From Gordionus sp. m RMFG-2023 (Eukaryota; Nematomorpha; Gordioida; Chordodea; Parachordodidae), in NCBI RefSeq assembly GCF_954871325.1, contig NC_088775.1, forward strand, positions 41,765,561-41,829,560: 64,000 nucleotides of DNA. The letters run 5' to 3'. Below, piece after piece: positions 46,881 through 59,784 of this stretch. A program made the translations under genes and the position numbers. Position 1 is the first letter of the stretch; the number at the start of each line of letters is the position of its first letter. The notes under the pieces are model-generated. The model had not been told where the DNA came from. It saw nothing but the letters and a program-made list of their open reading frames with translations, and did no database searches.

Positions 46881-47100
46881 TTTTATGTTATAGTTTATGA
46901 ATTTGAAGAAATCTTTAAAAATATATATGTCCGACTACATTTTTTTTATCTTAATTTTCTAAAAGCCACTTTATAAAATTTAAAATATTTTGTTTTTATG
47001 TTATAGTTTATGAATTAAAGGAAATCTTTAAAAATATATATATACGACTACATTTTTTTTATCTTAATTTTCTAAAAACCACTTTATAAAATTATATATT
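46881..47100. repeat. Tandem duplication, unit about 115 bp, two copies
   Basis: TTTTATGTTATAGTTTATGA through CCACTTTATAAAATT occurs at 46,881 and again at about 46,995 with few differences. Confidence 0.9.
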
Positions 47101-47354
47101 TTGAGAATATTAAGACAGGAGATTTCATAAAAAACGAATGACACGTTTCGGAGTTAATAAGATTTCAAAACGCGACGTTTTTTAGTCGCCCGGTAAATAA
47201 TCAAAATTTTTGATCTCATTATCAACTTTCTTCCAATAGTAGGAATAGGGCTAGTAGTCGTTTTTGTCAATATCATCATAAGCTTGACAATTTATAATTG
47301 AATTTATTAAATACCATGAGATAGCCCAACAAACACTTAACTTAAATTATACAT

Positions 47355-48429
47355 TAATAAATATTTTATATTTTAAGATTGATTCTAGTAAAAGTTAATT
47401 TTTGCCCCAACAAGCCCCAAACCCCAGGCTTGTAGATTACATTGGTTTATTAAGTTTCCTATAGGATAATTGTTTTTTTCAATAATACACCATTTGTATA
47501 TAAATAATTCATAAAAAATTTCAAAATGTGATATTTTATTTTAAAAAATGTTTAAGTTTTAATGAATTTTTTAATTTTTTTCTAATTCTTTTGATTATCA
47601 ACCACCAGAAAAGGTGAAAGTTAAAGGGAAAAAAATAGAATTTAAAGCTATAATAGTAGCCAATGAATACTTATTATATCATATTTTTAAGCATAATATA
47701 ATTAATTCGACCTAATTCTACTAGCCCCTAGTTACTGATATGATTTACCCTTTCCAGCGCTAAAAAAATATGTTGATAATTTTTTCTTTTTATTATAGTA
47801 AATAGTTTTAAATTTTTTTAATATTTTTTAAAAAATAAGTGGTTATAATACAACCTTCCCCCAAGTTATATCTGGCAAAAAAAATTTAAATAAGATTAGA
47901 TGAAGGGGAACATTGGATTGAGTAACATAAAATCTTATCTTTTTTAAATTTAAACATTGTTAAATTTAAAAATAATAAATGCCAACTCCTGTTTCAAATA
48001 TAAATCTTAAAATGATAAAAAATATATTTAATTATATATTTTGGTGGTTTCAATAGAGATGATATGTGAATTTAGTTCAAATTTAATATTTTGTAAGTTA
48101 TTTTCAAATCATATTATTCTGCCTGAAAGGGAATGCCTACAATAAATATTTTTAAACATAATGATTATGAGACTTTCTGAAATGGGTAAAGAAGATTTTT
48201 TAATTTCATATTCTGTCTATTTAATTATTTCTAAATCTCACTGTGCAAATTGGTTTATTATTCATGATACGGTTTAAAACAATTTCAACTTTAAGAGAGA
48301 CAGAAGGCCACAAATCCATATTTTTATGCCGTTTAATATTATAGTGAAAAACATTTTAATTTTATATTAAATTCCGTATAAAACAATTTATAAAATACAG
48401 AAAAAATATTCAAAATAACGAAATTTGAA
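47355..48429 (+). repeat. Inner left inverted arm of the MULE element
   Basis: Reverse complement of 50,647-51,712 over about 1.07 kb. Landmarks are AACAAGCCCCAAACCCCAGG, GACCTAATTCTACTAGCCCC, GAAAGGGAATGCCTACAATA and the inner edge AACGAAATTTGAA. High identity. Confidence 0.93.
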
Positions 48430-49902
48430 GTGTATGGCCAGGCTCACATGCCGAAATAATGAAAAAATTCCAAATAAATTCGAGCACAATCATATTCCGG
48501 ATATTGCTCAAACTGAGTCACGAAAAATTGTTAACGAAATTAAGCATAAAGCGAAAACAACTATCGATACTCCCAGTATGATTATCTCGGAGATATCGGC
48601 AAATCTAGATGAATCCATCGCAATGAAGATTCCTAACTCCAGCCTTATTAAAAGGATAATATACCGTACAAGAAGCTCTCACAATCATCCACCACCGTGC
48701 CCAACTTCTTTGGCCGAATTAATTTTACCCTAAGAATATACTATTATCGAGAAAGGCGAGAATTTTATCATTCATGATGATGAGGTAAAATTGAACAATT
48801 TGTTTAAATTTTATATATTTCAACTGAAAATCAAAATTTGGTAAATTGCAAGTAATTATTTTAAAAATTATTAGATTAAACTTTTAATACTGCAATTTTA
48901 TATTATAAATAATTAAGATAAAATGGAAATCTTGAATTTCTCTCCTCATGTGCGATGTGGTTCGCCGATGGTACTTTTAAATGTACACCTCCTCTTTTTC
49001 ATCAACTTTATACGCTTCACGAAGTAAAAAATAAAACGGTTTTCCCCCTAGTTTACATGTTGATGACCGGTAAAAGGAGTGAGGATTACAAGCGAGTTTT
49101 TGAAATTATTCGATCATATGTAACAATCTCTCCTGATTTTATAATGACCGATTTTGAGTTATCGGCAATCAATGCATTCAAATCGGTCTTCCCGTTAACG
49201 AAACAAAGAGGATGTTTATTTCATTTTGGTCAAAGTTTTTAGAGAAAAATACAAAGGTTTCCTGAAATATCAATGCAATATAAAACCAATACACAATTTT
49301 GTTTATTTTTAAAAATGATGGTATGTTTGGCCTATGTGCCAGAAACGGATGTTACAATGACTTTTGAGACATTAATAATGTCTCCGTTTTATCAAGAAAA
49401 TGTTATTTTACAGCCGATTATTGATTATTTTGAAAACACATATATAGGGAAATCTTATAGGAGGGAAAGGTTAATCCCAATTTTTCCCATTCCCTTATGG
49501 AATTGCTATATTTTCACACTTAATGGCGACGCGAATACAAATAATTCTGTGGAGGGATGGCACAGGAGTTTTAATTCATTGATGACTTCCTATCATCCTA
49601 CAATATGGAGATTTATAACAGGTATATTTAATTTCCAGGTAAAAAATTTAAGAAAAAAATTCTAGAATAATTTAGTTTTTTTAAATTAAAAAAGGAAAAT
49701 TGATTACACATTGAATATTTGTATCATTTTAATACAAGGAGGTGATGATGAAGCTTCTCCAAGAAAAAAATACCGGAATCTCTCAAAAAGACTAAAAAGA
49801 ATAGTATCGGATTACAGAAATCGCGATATTTTATCGTACTTGAAGGGCCTAGCATCTAATATTAATTTAAATATTAATTTTACAATAGCTAGCAGATTGT
49901 AA
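48425..49902 (+). pseudogene. MULE (Mutator-like) transposase with FLYWCH-like N-terminus
   Basis: 48,425-48,733 encodes CMARLTC...FEHNHI, the C..H-x-H end of a FLYWCH-type zinc finger, and a helical linker. After a gap (probable intron, 48,734-about 48,930) comes the DDE domain: LEFLSSCAMWFADGTFKCTP (first Asp), TDFELSAINAF (second Asp), GCLFHFGQ, and NNSVEGWHRSF (catalytic Glu). One in-frame TAG at 49,240-49,242 interrupts the domain. After another likely intron from about 49,639, 49,740-49,902 gives a basic C-terminus (KKYRNLSKRLKRIVSDY). The first block lies in a different frame from the rest, compatible with splicing. The enzyme would have mobilised the surrounding element; this copy looks inactive. 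Confidence 0.85.
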
Positions 49903-50646
49903 TTGTATTCTCATATTATTATTATTAGATTTTTGGTTAGAAAAATTCATTTTTGTGCCAATATAGTGAATTGATCTTTAATAATATATGAAGAGTTTTA
50001 TAAATAAAATTAAATTCTATATATAAATTGAAACGCGAAAGTGAGATTTAAAAAAATTACTAATCAAAAATATTAAGGGTTATAAACATTAATAAATTTT
50101 AATATAACGAGTTAGATTTCAGGCACTAGTCTTGATCCCAAGTTCAGTTAGGGTTCCAGAATTTAAAAAAAATTAAATTATTATTTTAGAGTAATAAAAT
50201 ATAATAAAATATGAGTTAATAGACAAGTCATGTAATCTATTTATAAATCTTATTTCGTAGTATCATCAATTAACTTGTATAAATCTTTAAAAAAATTGAA
50301 AAAAAATTATTGCACCTTTCATCTTTTTAAAGTAAGGTGCCAGAAGTAAATTATAGTTTGGTAATAACTTTATTTTTATCCAATTCCAAAAATGTCTAAA
50401 GATTTTAATAGAAAAATATTATTTCAGCCGCTGGGTTATTTTTGAAAGGATAGCTTTATCAATGCCAAAAAAAATTATACTTTTATTAATATTTAGCTAT
50501 TTTTTACAGTACAGACAAAATTATTTAACATATTTCAATGTCATAATTAGTAATAAAATAAATAATATAAATGTAGTAAATTAATATACCTGTGTTCTTC
50601 GGTCTGCATTTTTTAGCTCTGATTATTTAAAGCCCTGCCCTAAATA

Positions 50647-51712
50647 TTCAAATTTCGTTATTTTGAATACTTTCTCTGTATTTTATAAATTGTTTTATAC
50701 AGAATTTAAGATAAGTAAATAATATTAAAGCATAATTAAAATATTTTTCACTATAATATTAAACGGCATAAAAATATGGATTTGTGGCCTTCTGTCTCTC
50801 TTAAAGTTGAAATTGTTTTAAACCGTATCATGAATAATAAACCAATTTGCACAGTGATTTAGAAATAATTAAATAGACAGAATATGAAATTAAAAAATTT
50901 TCTTTTCCCATTTCAGAAAGTTTCATAATCATAGTGTTTAAAAATATTTATTGTAGGCATTCCCTTTCAGGCAGAATAATATGATTTGAAAATAACTTAC
51001 AAAATATTAAATTTGAACTAAATTCACATATCATCTCTATTGAAACCACCAAAATATATAATTAAATATATTTTTTATCATTTTAAGATTTATATTTGAA
51101 ACAGGAGTTGGCATTTATTATTTTTAAATTTAACAATGTTTAAATTTAAAAAAGATAAGATTTTATGTTTTAAAGCTATAAAATTAATAATTTAGACGAT
51201 TACAAAAGATTTAATAAGATAGAGGTCTCAATCCAATGTTCCCCTTCATCTAATCTTATTTAAAAAATTTTAAAAATTATCAACATATTTTTTTAGCGTG
51301 GAAAGGGTTAATCATATCAGTAACTAGGGGCTAGTAGGATTAGGTCGAATTAATTATATTATGCTTAAAAATATGATATAATAAGTATTCATTGGCTATT
51401 ATAGCTTTAAATTCTATTTTTTTCCCTTTAACTTTCACGTTTTCTGGTGGTTGATAATCAAAAGAATTAGAAAAAAATTAAAAAATTCATTAAAACTTAA
51501 ACATTTTTTAAAATAAAATATCACATTTTGAAATTTTTTATGAATTATTTATATACAAATGGTGTATTATTGATAATAACAATTATCCTATAGGAGACTT
51601 AATAAACCAATATAATCTACAAGCCTGGGGTTTGGGGCTTGTTGGGGCAAAAATTAACTTTTACTAGAATCAATCTTAAAATATAAAATATTAAAATATT
51701 TATTAATAGGGT
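50647..51712 (-). repeat. Inner right inverted arm of the MULE element
   Basis: Mirror of 47,355-48,429 with high identity and small length differences. Begins TTCAAATTTCGTT at the inner edge. Confidence 0.93.
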
Positions 51713-51951
51713 CTTTTGTAAAAAACGACTTAATCTAATCGTTAAAAAAATTGAGTATACATATTTTTTAATAAAATACGAATTTCATAAATAACAAGTG
51801 ACGTGTTTTAGAGGTAAATAATTTTAAAACGCTACTTTAAATAAATATAGACAATTAAGCTGGTTCTCTGGTTTTTTGGAACTTAATAAATGGGTTAAAT
51901 ATAATTTTGTCAAATATAAATCACTATTGCATTGTGATAATGTTAGTTGTA

Positions 51952-52735
51952 ATGCATTCGCGATATTGCATTCGCTATGATGCATTCGCTGTAATGTATT
52001 CGCTCTAATACATTCGCTATGATACATTCGCGATAATACATTCGCTGTAATGCACTCGCTATAATGTTTTCGCGGTAATGCATTCGCTATAATGCATTCG
52101 CGCTAATATATTCGCTATAATACATTCGCTATGATGCATTCCCGATAATGCATTCGCGGTATTACATTTGCTGTAATGCATTTGCTATTTTCACTATTGC
52201 ATTGTGATAATGTTAGTTGTAATGCATTCGCGATATTGCATTCGCTATGATGCATTCGCGATAATGCATTCGCTTTAATGTATTCGCTCTAATACATTCG
52301 CTATGATACATTCGCGATAATACATTCGCTGTAATGCATTCGCTATAATGTTTTCGCGGTAATGCATTCGCGCTAATATATTCGCTATAATACATTCTGA
52401 TGCATTCGCGATAATGCATTCGCGGTATTACATTTGCTGTAATGCATTCGCTATAATGTTTTCGCGGTAATGCATTCGCGCTAATATATTCGCTATGATG
52501 CATTCGCGGTATTACATTCGCTGTAATGCATTCGCTATAATATTTTCGAGGTAATGCATTCGCTATAATGCATTCGCGCTAATATATTCGCTATGATACA
52601 TTCGCTATAATGCATTCGCGGTAATGCATTCGCGGTAATGCATTCGCTATAATATCTTTTCGCGATAATCGACATTCGCGATAATGCATTCGCGATAATA
52701 CATTTTGCGGTAAAAGTTTCGCGGTATTGACGTGT
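51952..52735 (-). repeat. 14-bp tandem array, right arm
   Basis: About 54 units of ATAATGCATTCGCG and variants, the reverse complement of the left array, including a higher-order duplication (about 51,952-52,190 recurs from about 52,193). Ends TAAAAGTTTCGCGGTATTGAC, which resembles the outer edges of the arrays at 11,205 and 32,055. Confidence 0.95.
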
Positions 52736-52803
52736 TACGATACAAGATATCAATAATTTCAAGAACTCTAAACCGGATTGTAGATATTTTGTTAATATTA
52801 ATT

Positions 52804-53422
52804 CAGGAACCCGGAGTGAACCGTAATGGAACCGTTAAACCATTATAAATATCTGAACCGTAACCGAACCGATATAATAATTATTTAAAGAAGTAAAAAG
52901 AACCCTTATAAAAAAAAAGGTTAAACAGATTTAAACCGGTTCAAATTGGTTTAGTATTTATATTTTAGGAATCAAAAAAATTTGAATATTCAGAATTATA
53001 TAAAATTGCTCTTATAGTACTGGCGGTTCCCACAACACAAGTTTCTGTAGAAAGGACCTTTATGTTAAAATTTGAATTATCGCCACACGAACAAATATGA
53101 ATCCATTTATATTAGAAAATATATTACTTATGCATTCAAATAATATATTTAAAGATGAGTTATTTTGAATCTTATATATTTTTTTTATATATAATTCATA
53201 GATACTAATAAAAATAAATTAGACGATATGTTGCTTCAATAAAAAAAAATTTCTAACCGTTATGAACCATTATAAACCTTTATAATTAGATGATACCGAA
53301 CAGAGTCTTTATAAATTTTTTCTTAAGAACCGTAACCAAAACGTAACCATTATAATTTTTTACATACTGAACCGTAACCAAACTGAACCGTTATAAATAA
53401 CGGATATCGGTTAGGATCCCTG
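52804..53422 (+). mobile_element. Non-autonomous hAT, second copy of the family at 13,396-14,000
   Basis: 619 bp, ends CAGGAACCCGGAGTGAACCG and GGATCCCTG. Carries the decayed hAT C-terminal exon at about 52,984-53,150 (ALIVLAVPTTQVSVERTF). The flanks do not form a clear duplication. It sits in the right arm of the palindrome. Confidence 0.85.
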
Positions 53423-53454
53423 TTAAATCTATGTTATATGGGAAATATTTTAAA

Positions 53455-53890
53455 TTGAATTTCTTTATTGATTGAAACCTCGTTAATTGTTATCTTCAAT
53501 TATAAGATGCATCCTTTAAATTATATCAAATTGGTTAAGAAAACGATTGAAAACTGAATATATACAAAGATGCCCCCTTTTGAGGAAATATTTACACACT
53601 TTTCTAATCAATTTTAATTCTTATATATAAAATAAAATGACCGGAAATTGGGAATCAAAGAAAATTTTTTTTTATCTAAAAGTATAATCTTAAATTTGTT
53701 ATTACAATTGTGTAGTATTTAAGGTATGTTAGTTGAATAAAGGCAGATAATGGTAAAAAAAACGTCATTTTTGACACTATGAACTCTGATATCTCCAAAA
53801 ATATAAATGTTAGGAGGCTTAAATTTTGACAATTTCTTAATAACATTAACTTTTGCTTGCCAAATTTTTTAAAAATTGAAGGGGATCAGC
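53455..53890 (-). repeat. Right outer arm of the large palindrome
   Basis: Reverse complement of 41,911-42,275, 40,960-41,042 and 38,745-38,890 in that order, without the insertions present on the left. Moderate identity, lower than in the inner arms. Confidence 0.88.
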
Positions 53891-54178
53891 CGAACGTGGT
53901 TGATATTAATATTTTTATACAAAGAGCTTTTTTTTTATCGTTTAAAAACATTTTAATGAAATATAATTGATAAAAGAGTAATATCATTTGGTGATTAAAA
54001 AATAAATATTAGCCTTAAAATGTTTTAAATTAAGAAATAAAAAAAATACTAATTGTAAATCGAACATAAAAAGACCAGTTTAACATTTAGATTTTTAATT
54101 TTTCCCCTAATTCAATCATTGAATTTAATAATCTTTTGAGTATCAAAAATATTCAAATTGTGAGTTTTTGATTATTCG

Positions 54179-55123
54179 TAGTGATGTTAAAGTAACCATA
54201 ACTAGTTATATTGAAACGTAACTAGTTACGTTTTTGGGAGTGTAACGCCTTTCAAGTTACCTCTTAAAGTATGTTAAGTATTAATATGTATCTCAATAAA
54301 CTTATTTTATAATAAATAGTACCTTTTCAAATTCCCTGTCTTATATCAGAATTAAAAATATCTTTATATATATTTCCGTAATTTAAAATTATTGTTGATT
54401 AAATATATTGTCGTGCTTACATCGAGCAACCTATAGAATGTTTATTTAGGGAGGCGTATTTTTTTGAGAAAAAAGAACAAGCCTCTTAGTCTTAAACATT
54501 ATTTTTTTTCCCCATAAAAAAGGAAATTTGTTGCATATTTTTCTCAGAGTGGTCCCGGGTATGAATACAGTAATAATATGATTTGTTATAAAACATTTCT
54601 ATATATTTGTAACAAAATTGTTTAACTTACTATCAATGTTATTTTTACAATAATTACAGACAAGTTATACAATTTGATAAGAAAGTTGTTAGAAATATAT
54701 GGAAATGTTTTGCAACAAATAAATAAATTCTGTGAATCCCAACTTTTAAACAATAAATATAACTTGCACTTTCGTAAAAATCCGTAAATTTCAAAATAGG
54801 TTCCAATTTCTATAAACTTTAAGAGAGTTTAAGCTTCTGGTTCTTAAATTTGGCCCGGGGGTTCTAGTTCTGCTCTAATTTTCTTTCAGTGCATATTTTC
54901 ATTATTTATATTGTATTTTCATTAAAATTCCTTTGACAAAATTATCTTGTGTAATAAGAAAATATGTTGAAAATGATGAGTTACCTTGCAATGTAACTTG
55001 TTACTTTTAAATAACAATGAGTTACAAGCTATTCTTAAAAAATATAACTAATAACAGTTAAATTTTTGAAGATATAACTTGTAACTAGTCATTTTCAAAA
55101 GTAACTTTTAAAAAAAACTACTA
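54179..55123. mobile_element. Non-autonomous hAT-like element with TAGTGATGTTAAAGTAAC ends
   Basis: 945 bp. The left end TAGTGATGTTAAAGTAACC and the right end GTAACTTTTAAAAAAAACTACTA are imperfect inverted repeats, with GTAACTAGTTAC-type subterminal palindromes at both sides. Flanks ATTATTCG and ATTATTTA share 6 of 8 positions. Confidence 0.72.
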
Positions 55124-55129
55124 ATTATT

Positions 55130-57140
55130 TAATATCCGAAAGATATAAAATAGTTATTTTGGGTAAAAAATATATCTGATAATAGTTTTAACTTACTTTT
55201 TGTTCTAACGATAACATATATTACCTCATAAATTTTTGTCAAAATAATTTGTCCTAAAGTAAGTAATTAGAAGCTAGAATATTACCGATAACTTTTTAAG
55301 GGCTAATTTGATATCAAGTTAATATAGGCCGGTAAACCCGGTATTAAAAATAAGTATATTCCCCATCAAAAACTATTATTTACAAAGTAGATGTTAAAGG
55401 GATTGATATAAGTATAATTATATTAAGTCGGTTTAAAAAAACAAATTTATAAAATTAACATTTTTGAGGGTAATAGGATGGGCATGAACTTTGAGGTAGT
55501 TAATGATTTGATTGGCCGTTATACCGAATTTTAGAGCTTGCCGTATACTATCACGTGTTATAATTCCGATACAGAACTTTGGAAATCTTGCAACGAAAAA
55601 TAAAACATATAAAAAGGATATTTACGTTGATGCTCCGCTTCGATCAATTTTATATTAGAGCCATAAAAACACCATGCCACCTGATTAACATTATCTGAAA
55701 TTGGTATAATAAAGAATACGTTTGTTTTCTATAAGTATTTAAACTGTGGTGATCTAATGAAATGCCGATATTTACCTATCTATATATATATATATATTAA
55801 ACTTCAATTTGTCATTATATGAAAGAGAAGTCTGGGATTTAAATAAAACAGAAACTAATAAATTTCGAGTATTTTAAAATTGGTGACTCAGCTTAATGGC
55901 TTCGCATTCGAAATCTGAAATGGGCGCTATTGTTTAAATTTTCTAACCCAGTTTTCTATTTAGGATCATTTCGAATGTAAATAAAATCGACACACTAATC
56001 AGAATCTAATTCAAGATTTCTTAAATCGGCTTTCGAATGCATTATATGCAAAAATATTACCACGAATATATAAATGCGAATGCATTTTCAGGAACATTAT
56101 TAACGAATCAAAGTTATAAGTATCTAATGACATGAAAATATTTTCCATTAAAATTTTTTATGACAATAAAGTAATGATATAATAACTATATACCGATGGC
56201 TAAACACCAGGCAATAGCCCGTGCCTAATTTTGATTAATTCAGTAAACCATTTATATTATTTACTCCAATTTCTAATATAGTGTGAGTCTCATTACAAAA
56301 CCACCCAACTGGCAAAATTTCTAAAATGGTTTTATTTTGCATTCATAGGTGTTTAATATTATGTTTCCCATCATATCTTAAAAGGTCGTAACATAATATA
56401 ATAGAAATACCATCAATATTTAACACTTCCAATTTATCCTTGTTTTAAAATTTTGGCAAAAATTGTATTTCCTTCACAACCATTATTATAATTTTAAGAA
56501 TGATTATTTATATTATAAAATATAAAGTTTTTATTTAAATAGCTTATTTTCTTAGAGTTTATCAATATTAACGTTTTTCCTGTAGTTTTAAAAAGGCGGG
56601 TTTGCATTAAGACCAACGATATGTTTCCTAATACTAAATCCATTATAAATTATTCCAAAAGAAAACTATATTATTTAGCCCTAGTCCACATCAGGTTTAA
56701 AAAACCGTAAAATCAAATAGATACTTATAACAGCTCCATAGCCCTAAGGGGTCTGATATTATTTACGGGTCATCCAGGTATCTAAGTGATTATACCATTA
56801 ACTATTAGGATTGCCATTTTTTCAAAATGACTTTGTGGGACAATTATAGTTTGAAAAAATAATGTGGGATTTTCCGGGACAAATAAATTAACGAATATAC
56901 TATCATTTTATTCGAAAAAATGTTAAAATAGCTAGCAATTTAACATTATAATATATATACATAAACCAGGATGACTTTGCTTTAGTAATTGTTTTTTGAT
57001 ATATATAGCAAAATCTCCCCCGTTCAGATCTTGGGTTGGTTGATAATTAATTCAGCTTCCAATAACTATATTGACAAAGGTGGGCACCTTTTACCATGGA
57101 GAATTCATTAAACTGAATATACTTTCGGAAGCAGCATATG
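55130..57140. other. A+T-rich DNA with a small GCGAA-like patch
   Basis: At about 56,030-56,115 (CGAATGCATTATATGC, CACGAATATATAAATGCGAATGC) a degenerate GCGAA patch is seen. Nothing else is recognised. Confidence 0.5.
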
Positions 57141-57613
57141 AGAAATTAACAGAGTTAAGCAATACCGCGAATACTTGTATCTAAGATCCAAGATACAAGA
57201 TCCTTTTGTATCTTGTAATCAGTATCTTATTGACATTTTTAATAAGATAGACATTTTTAATAAGATACTAGTATCTGTATCTAAGATCCTTTATTTTGAA
57301 AAGAATCTTGTATCTTTTTCATTTTCTTTAAAGAGATACAGATACAGATTCTTTTTAATATTCTTGTTTAAAACATTTATCACACAATGTAACTTTATTT
57401 TCTTCGTGAAATCTTGTATTATTTTCGTTATTTTTTCCCGCTATATTTTAAATATATTGATAACCAAAATTAGTTGGAAATGTTATAGGTCACAAAGATA
57501 GATAGATTAAAATAACAACACCAAAACTAAATAAGAGAAGGATATATTTTATAAGTAATATTTTTTAATTTGTAAAATGTTTAACAATCAATCATAGTAG
57601 TGAAGATGAAATT

Positions 57614-57793
57614 ATGGAGATGGGTTCTCCTGAATCAAATCCGAATCTTAAAATTCTAGATGGAAAATTTTATAAAGTAATTCATGTGAAAAAGAACAAG
57701 GTACAAGCTGAATGTCAAAATTGCACAAGTAAAAAAGTTATGAAAGGTTCAACAAACTCCTTTACAAACTTTGTTAAACATATTAAAGTAATA
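57614..57793 (+). pseudogene. hAT BED zinc-finger fragment (copy B)
   Basis: Encodes MEMGSPESNPNLKILDGKF, then KVIHVKKNKVQAECQNCTS and NSFTNFVKHIK followed by a GTAATA donor-like sequence. The C-x2-C and first His of a BED finger are present; the second His would lie in a following exon that is not seen. The catalytic transposase is missing, so this element depends on a relative. Confidence 0.72.
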
Positions 57794-57916
57794 TTTTTAT
57801 TTTATTATTATCAACATAATAATACCTATACTTAAGTCCCTCTTAGATAATTGTTATTAAAAATTTTTATAGAAGATGGTTGATTACAAATTAAAATCAT
57901 TTTGGATATATATTTT

Positions 57917-58905
57917 TTAGGGGTGTGTCGATACCACTTTTTGGAGGCCGATCCGATATTCCCGATATTAAATTGATATCGGCCGATTACCGATCCGATA
58001 TTTTGTATTCTCTAAAGACACCAATACTTTTAATTTTTAATATACTTTATTAGTATAACATCTATAATTTAACTATACCATAACTTATGTCATTTAAATA
58101 TATTATAATGATGAGTTATAGTTTATATTCAATTAAATTGCAATTCTTAAAGTATATAAAATATTTTTAATATTAAATCACTTTTATATAATAAATAATA
58201 ACATTAATCTATATACATAATAAGTAAATAAACAATTATATTATGAAATTTGAAATAAATATTAACGAAGATTTCTTTTTAGAAATACCAATATTTCCAA
58301 TTTATCAGAGGTCAGCTTGCAGCGATAATAACTGTCAATATGACCAGCTTCACTAAAAACAGATTCTGAAGAGAATCTCGCACTCCTTTATAAACAGAAT
58401 GCGCAAAAAAAAATAACAATATGGCAGAATTTTATTAATTAATTATTAAACATAATAATTTTCTTTAATGCATTTTAAATTGATTAAATTTTGTAAATAA
58501 ATACTGTAATGTAATTTTACTTATATCATAAATAAATAAAAGTAACTAATAAAGTTAAATTCTACCTTATTATAATTATTTTATTAAGAGTCTTTTAAAA
58601 TTATCTAATATTTTTATATATCAATTGTAGCTTAAATATTTTCTCTAATAAGAACTCGCTAAAATAATTATATATAAAATATATTAGGGATGTGCCGATT
58701 TTTTTATCGGATCGGATCGGTTTCACCCATTTTAAAATATCGGTTATCCGCCAATATTATAAAATTTGATCCGATATAAAATGGCTTCTTTAACAAAAAT
58801 AAAATGTTATAAAATTTAAAAAAAAATTATATATAAAATCATTTATTTTTATAAATAAAATCGAAATCCATTTTTATGTATATTTTTTTAATAATAATTA
58901 TAATA
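57917..58905. mobile_element. Rearranged TTAGGGGTGT element inside hAT copy B
   Basis: TTAGGGGTGTGTCGATACC at 57,917 and TTAGGGATGTGCCGATTTTT at 58,684 are in the same orientation here, whereas the copy at 14,218-14,975 has them inverted. The segment of about 58,470-58,905 is inverted relative to copy A. Confidence 0.65.
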
Positions 58906-59784
58906 TAAAGTTGTATATTATTATGATATTTTTTATATATAATTAATGATTTTGCAAGAAATATATAAAATAAATTTGAAAAGAGATTTAAATGATATTT
59001 ATATATATAATATTACAAACGCAAGAATTAATAAGTCATATTAGAAAATAAACTAATTTAAATAATACATAAAAATCACAAATAAGTAATGATAAATACT
59101 TATTAAAGATAAGCTATATTTAAAACAACACAGAAAATAACCTGCACATTCTAATAAATCATTTGATTTAATTTTTTTTCTTATTTGCAAATTTTCAACT
59201 CCCATTAAATATACTACTCTCCCTTCCCTGTTTAAGCTATTAATGGGCAAAAACTAATATTAAAATCCCTGGTTATTATAATTAATTTATTAATAAATAT
59301 TTTATTAATTATTGCAAATATTCATTCTTATATGTGTATGCTATGTTCTTCACAAATAAATAATAAAAACTGTATTTTATAAACTATTCTAATTTAATTG
59401 GTATTTATAATTTAAAAGTATCTTGTATTTAAGATACTCTAATTTAGTAAAAGATACAAGTATCTTTAATCTTGTATCTTTTTGATATTTTGAAAAAGAT
59501 ACTAGTATCTGTATCTAAGATTCATTATTTTATAAAGAATCTGTATCTGTATCTAGATTCTTTTCCTGGAGGACCTGCCCAACTCTGGAAATTAAGAATA
59601 TAAAATTACATATTAAAAATTTGAAGAGATATTATTGTTTAAAAATGTAATATGAGTTAAATCCAAGATTTAAAATGCTGCTTTAAGAGTTTTTCCAATA
59701 TAATCATAGATCCAATAGCATGTTCCCTAAGAATCATGTAATACATGACAAATGCACTATATAGGGAGAATTGAATTAGTAGCT

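Larger units (their letters stand above)
44757..52735 (+). mobile_element. Foldback/NOF-like MULE element with long repeat-built inverted arms
   Basis: A decayed Mutator-like transposase (48,425-49,902) sits between inner inverted arms of about 1.07 kb (47,355-48,429 and 50,647-51,712). Beyond these, both sides carry GCGAA arrays in mirror orientation (44,757-45,242 and 51,952-52,735). Homology between the sides resumes farther out (40,960-42,275 and 38,745-38,890 against 53,455-53,890), so the true element may reach about 38,745-53,890. The left arm is lengthened by insertions (45,491-46,437 and others). Drosophila FB-NOF elements have a comparable design. Target duplications were not identified. 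Confidence 0.8.
57150..59587 (+). mobile_element. Non-autonomous hAT copy B with perfect target duplication
   Basis: 2,438 bp, ends CAGAGTTAAGCAATACCGCG and GGACCTGCCCAACTCTG. Flanks GAAATTAA at 57,142-57,149 and 59,588-59,595 match 8 of 8. Subterminal GATAC/GTATC repeats (57,170-57,350 and 59,410-59,560) mirror each other. It contains a BED-finger fragment and two TTAGGG(G/A)TGTG(T/C)CGAT ends. It shares most of its length with copy A at 12,872-16,862 and serves as its uninterrupted reference. Confidence 0.93.

Noticed and set aside
47100-51850. Same-orientation similarity between about 47,120-47,180 and 51,780-51,835 as a further arm block
   Set aside because: It is in direct rather than inverted orientation and only about 55 bases long; not used as evidence for the palindrome.
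44757-52735. Regularly spaced short repeats as a CRISPR array
   Set aside because: The unit is a 14-bp tandem satellite without unique spacers, in a eukaryotic, transposon-rich setting, and occurs as mirror-image arms.
44828-52762. Open frames rich in ECIIAN/YRECI repeats as repeat proteins
   Set aside because: They are translations of the 14-bp array (three units per 42 bases keep the frame open) with no flanking coding sequence.
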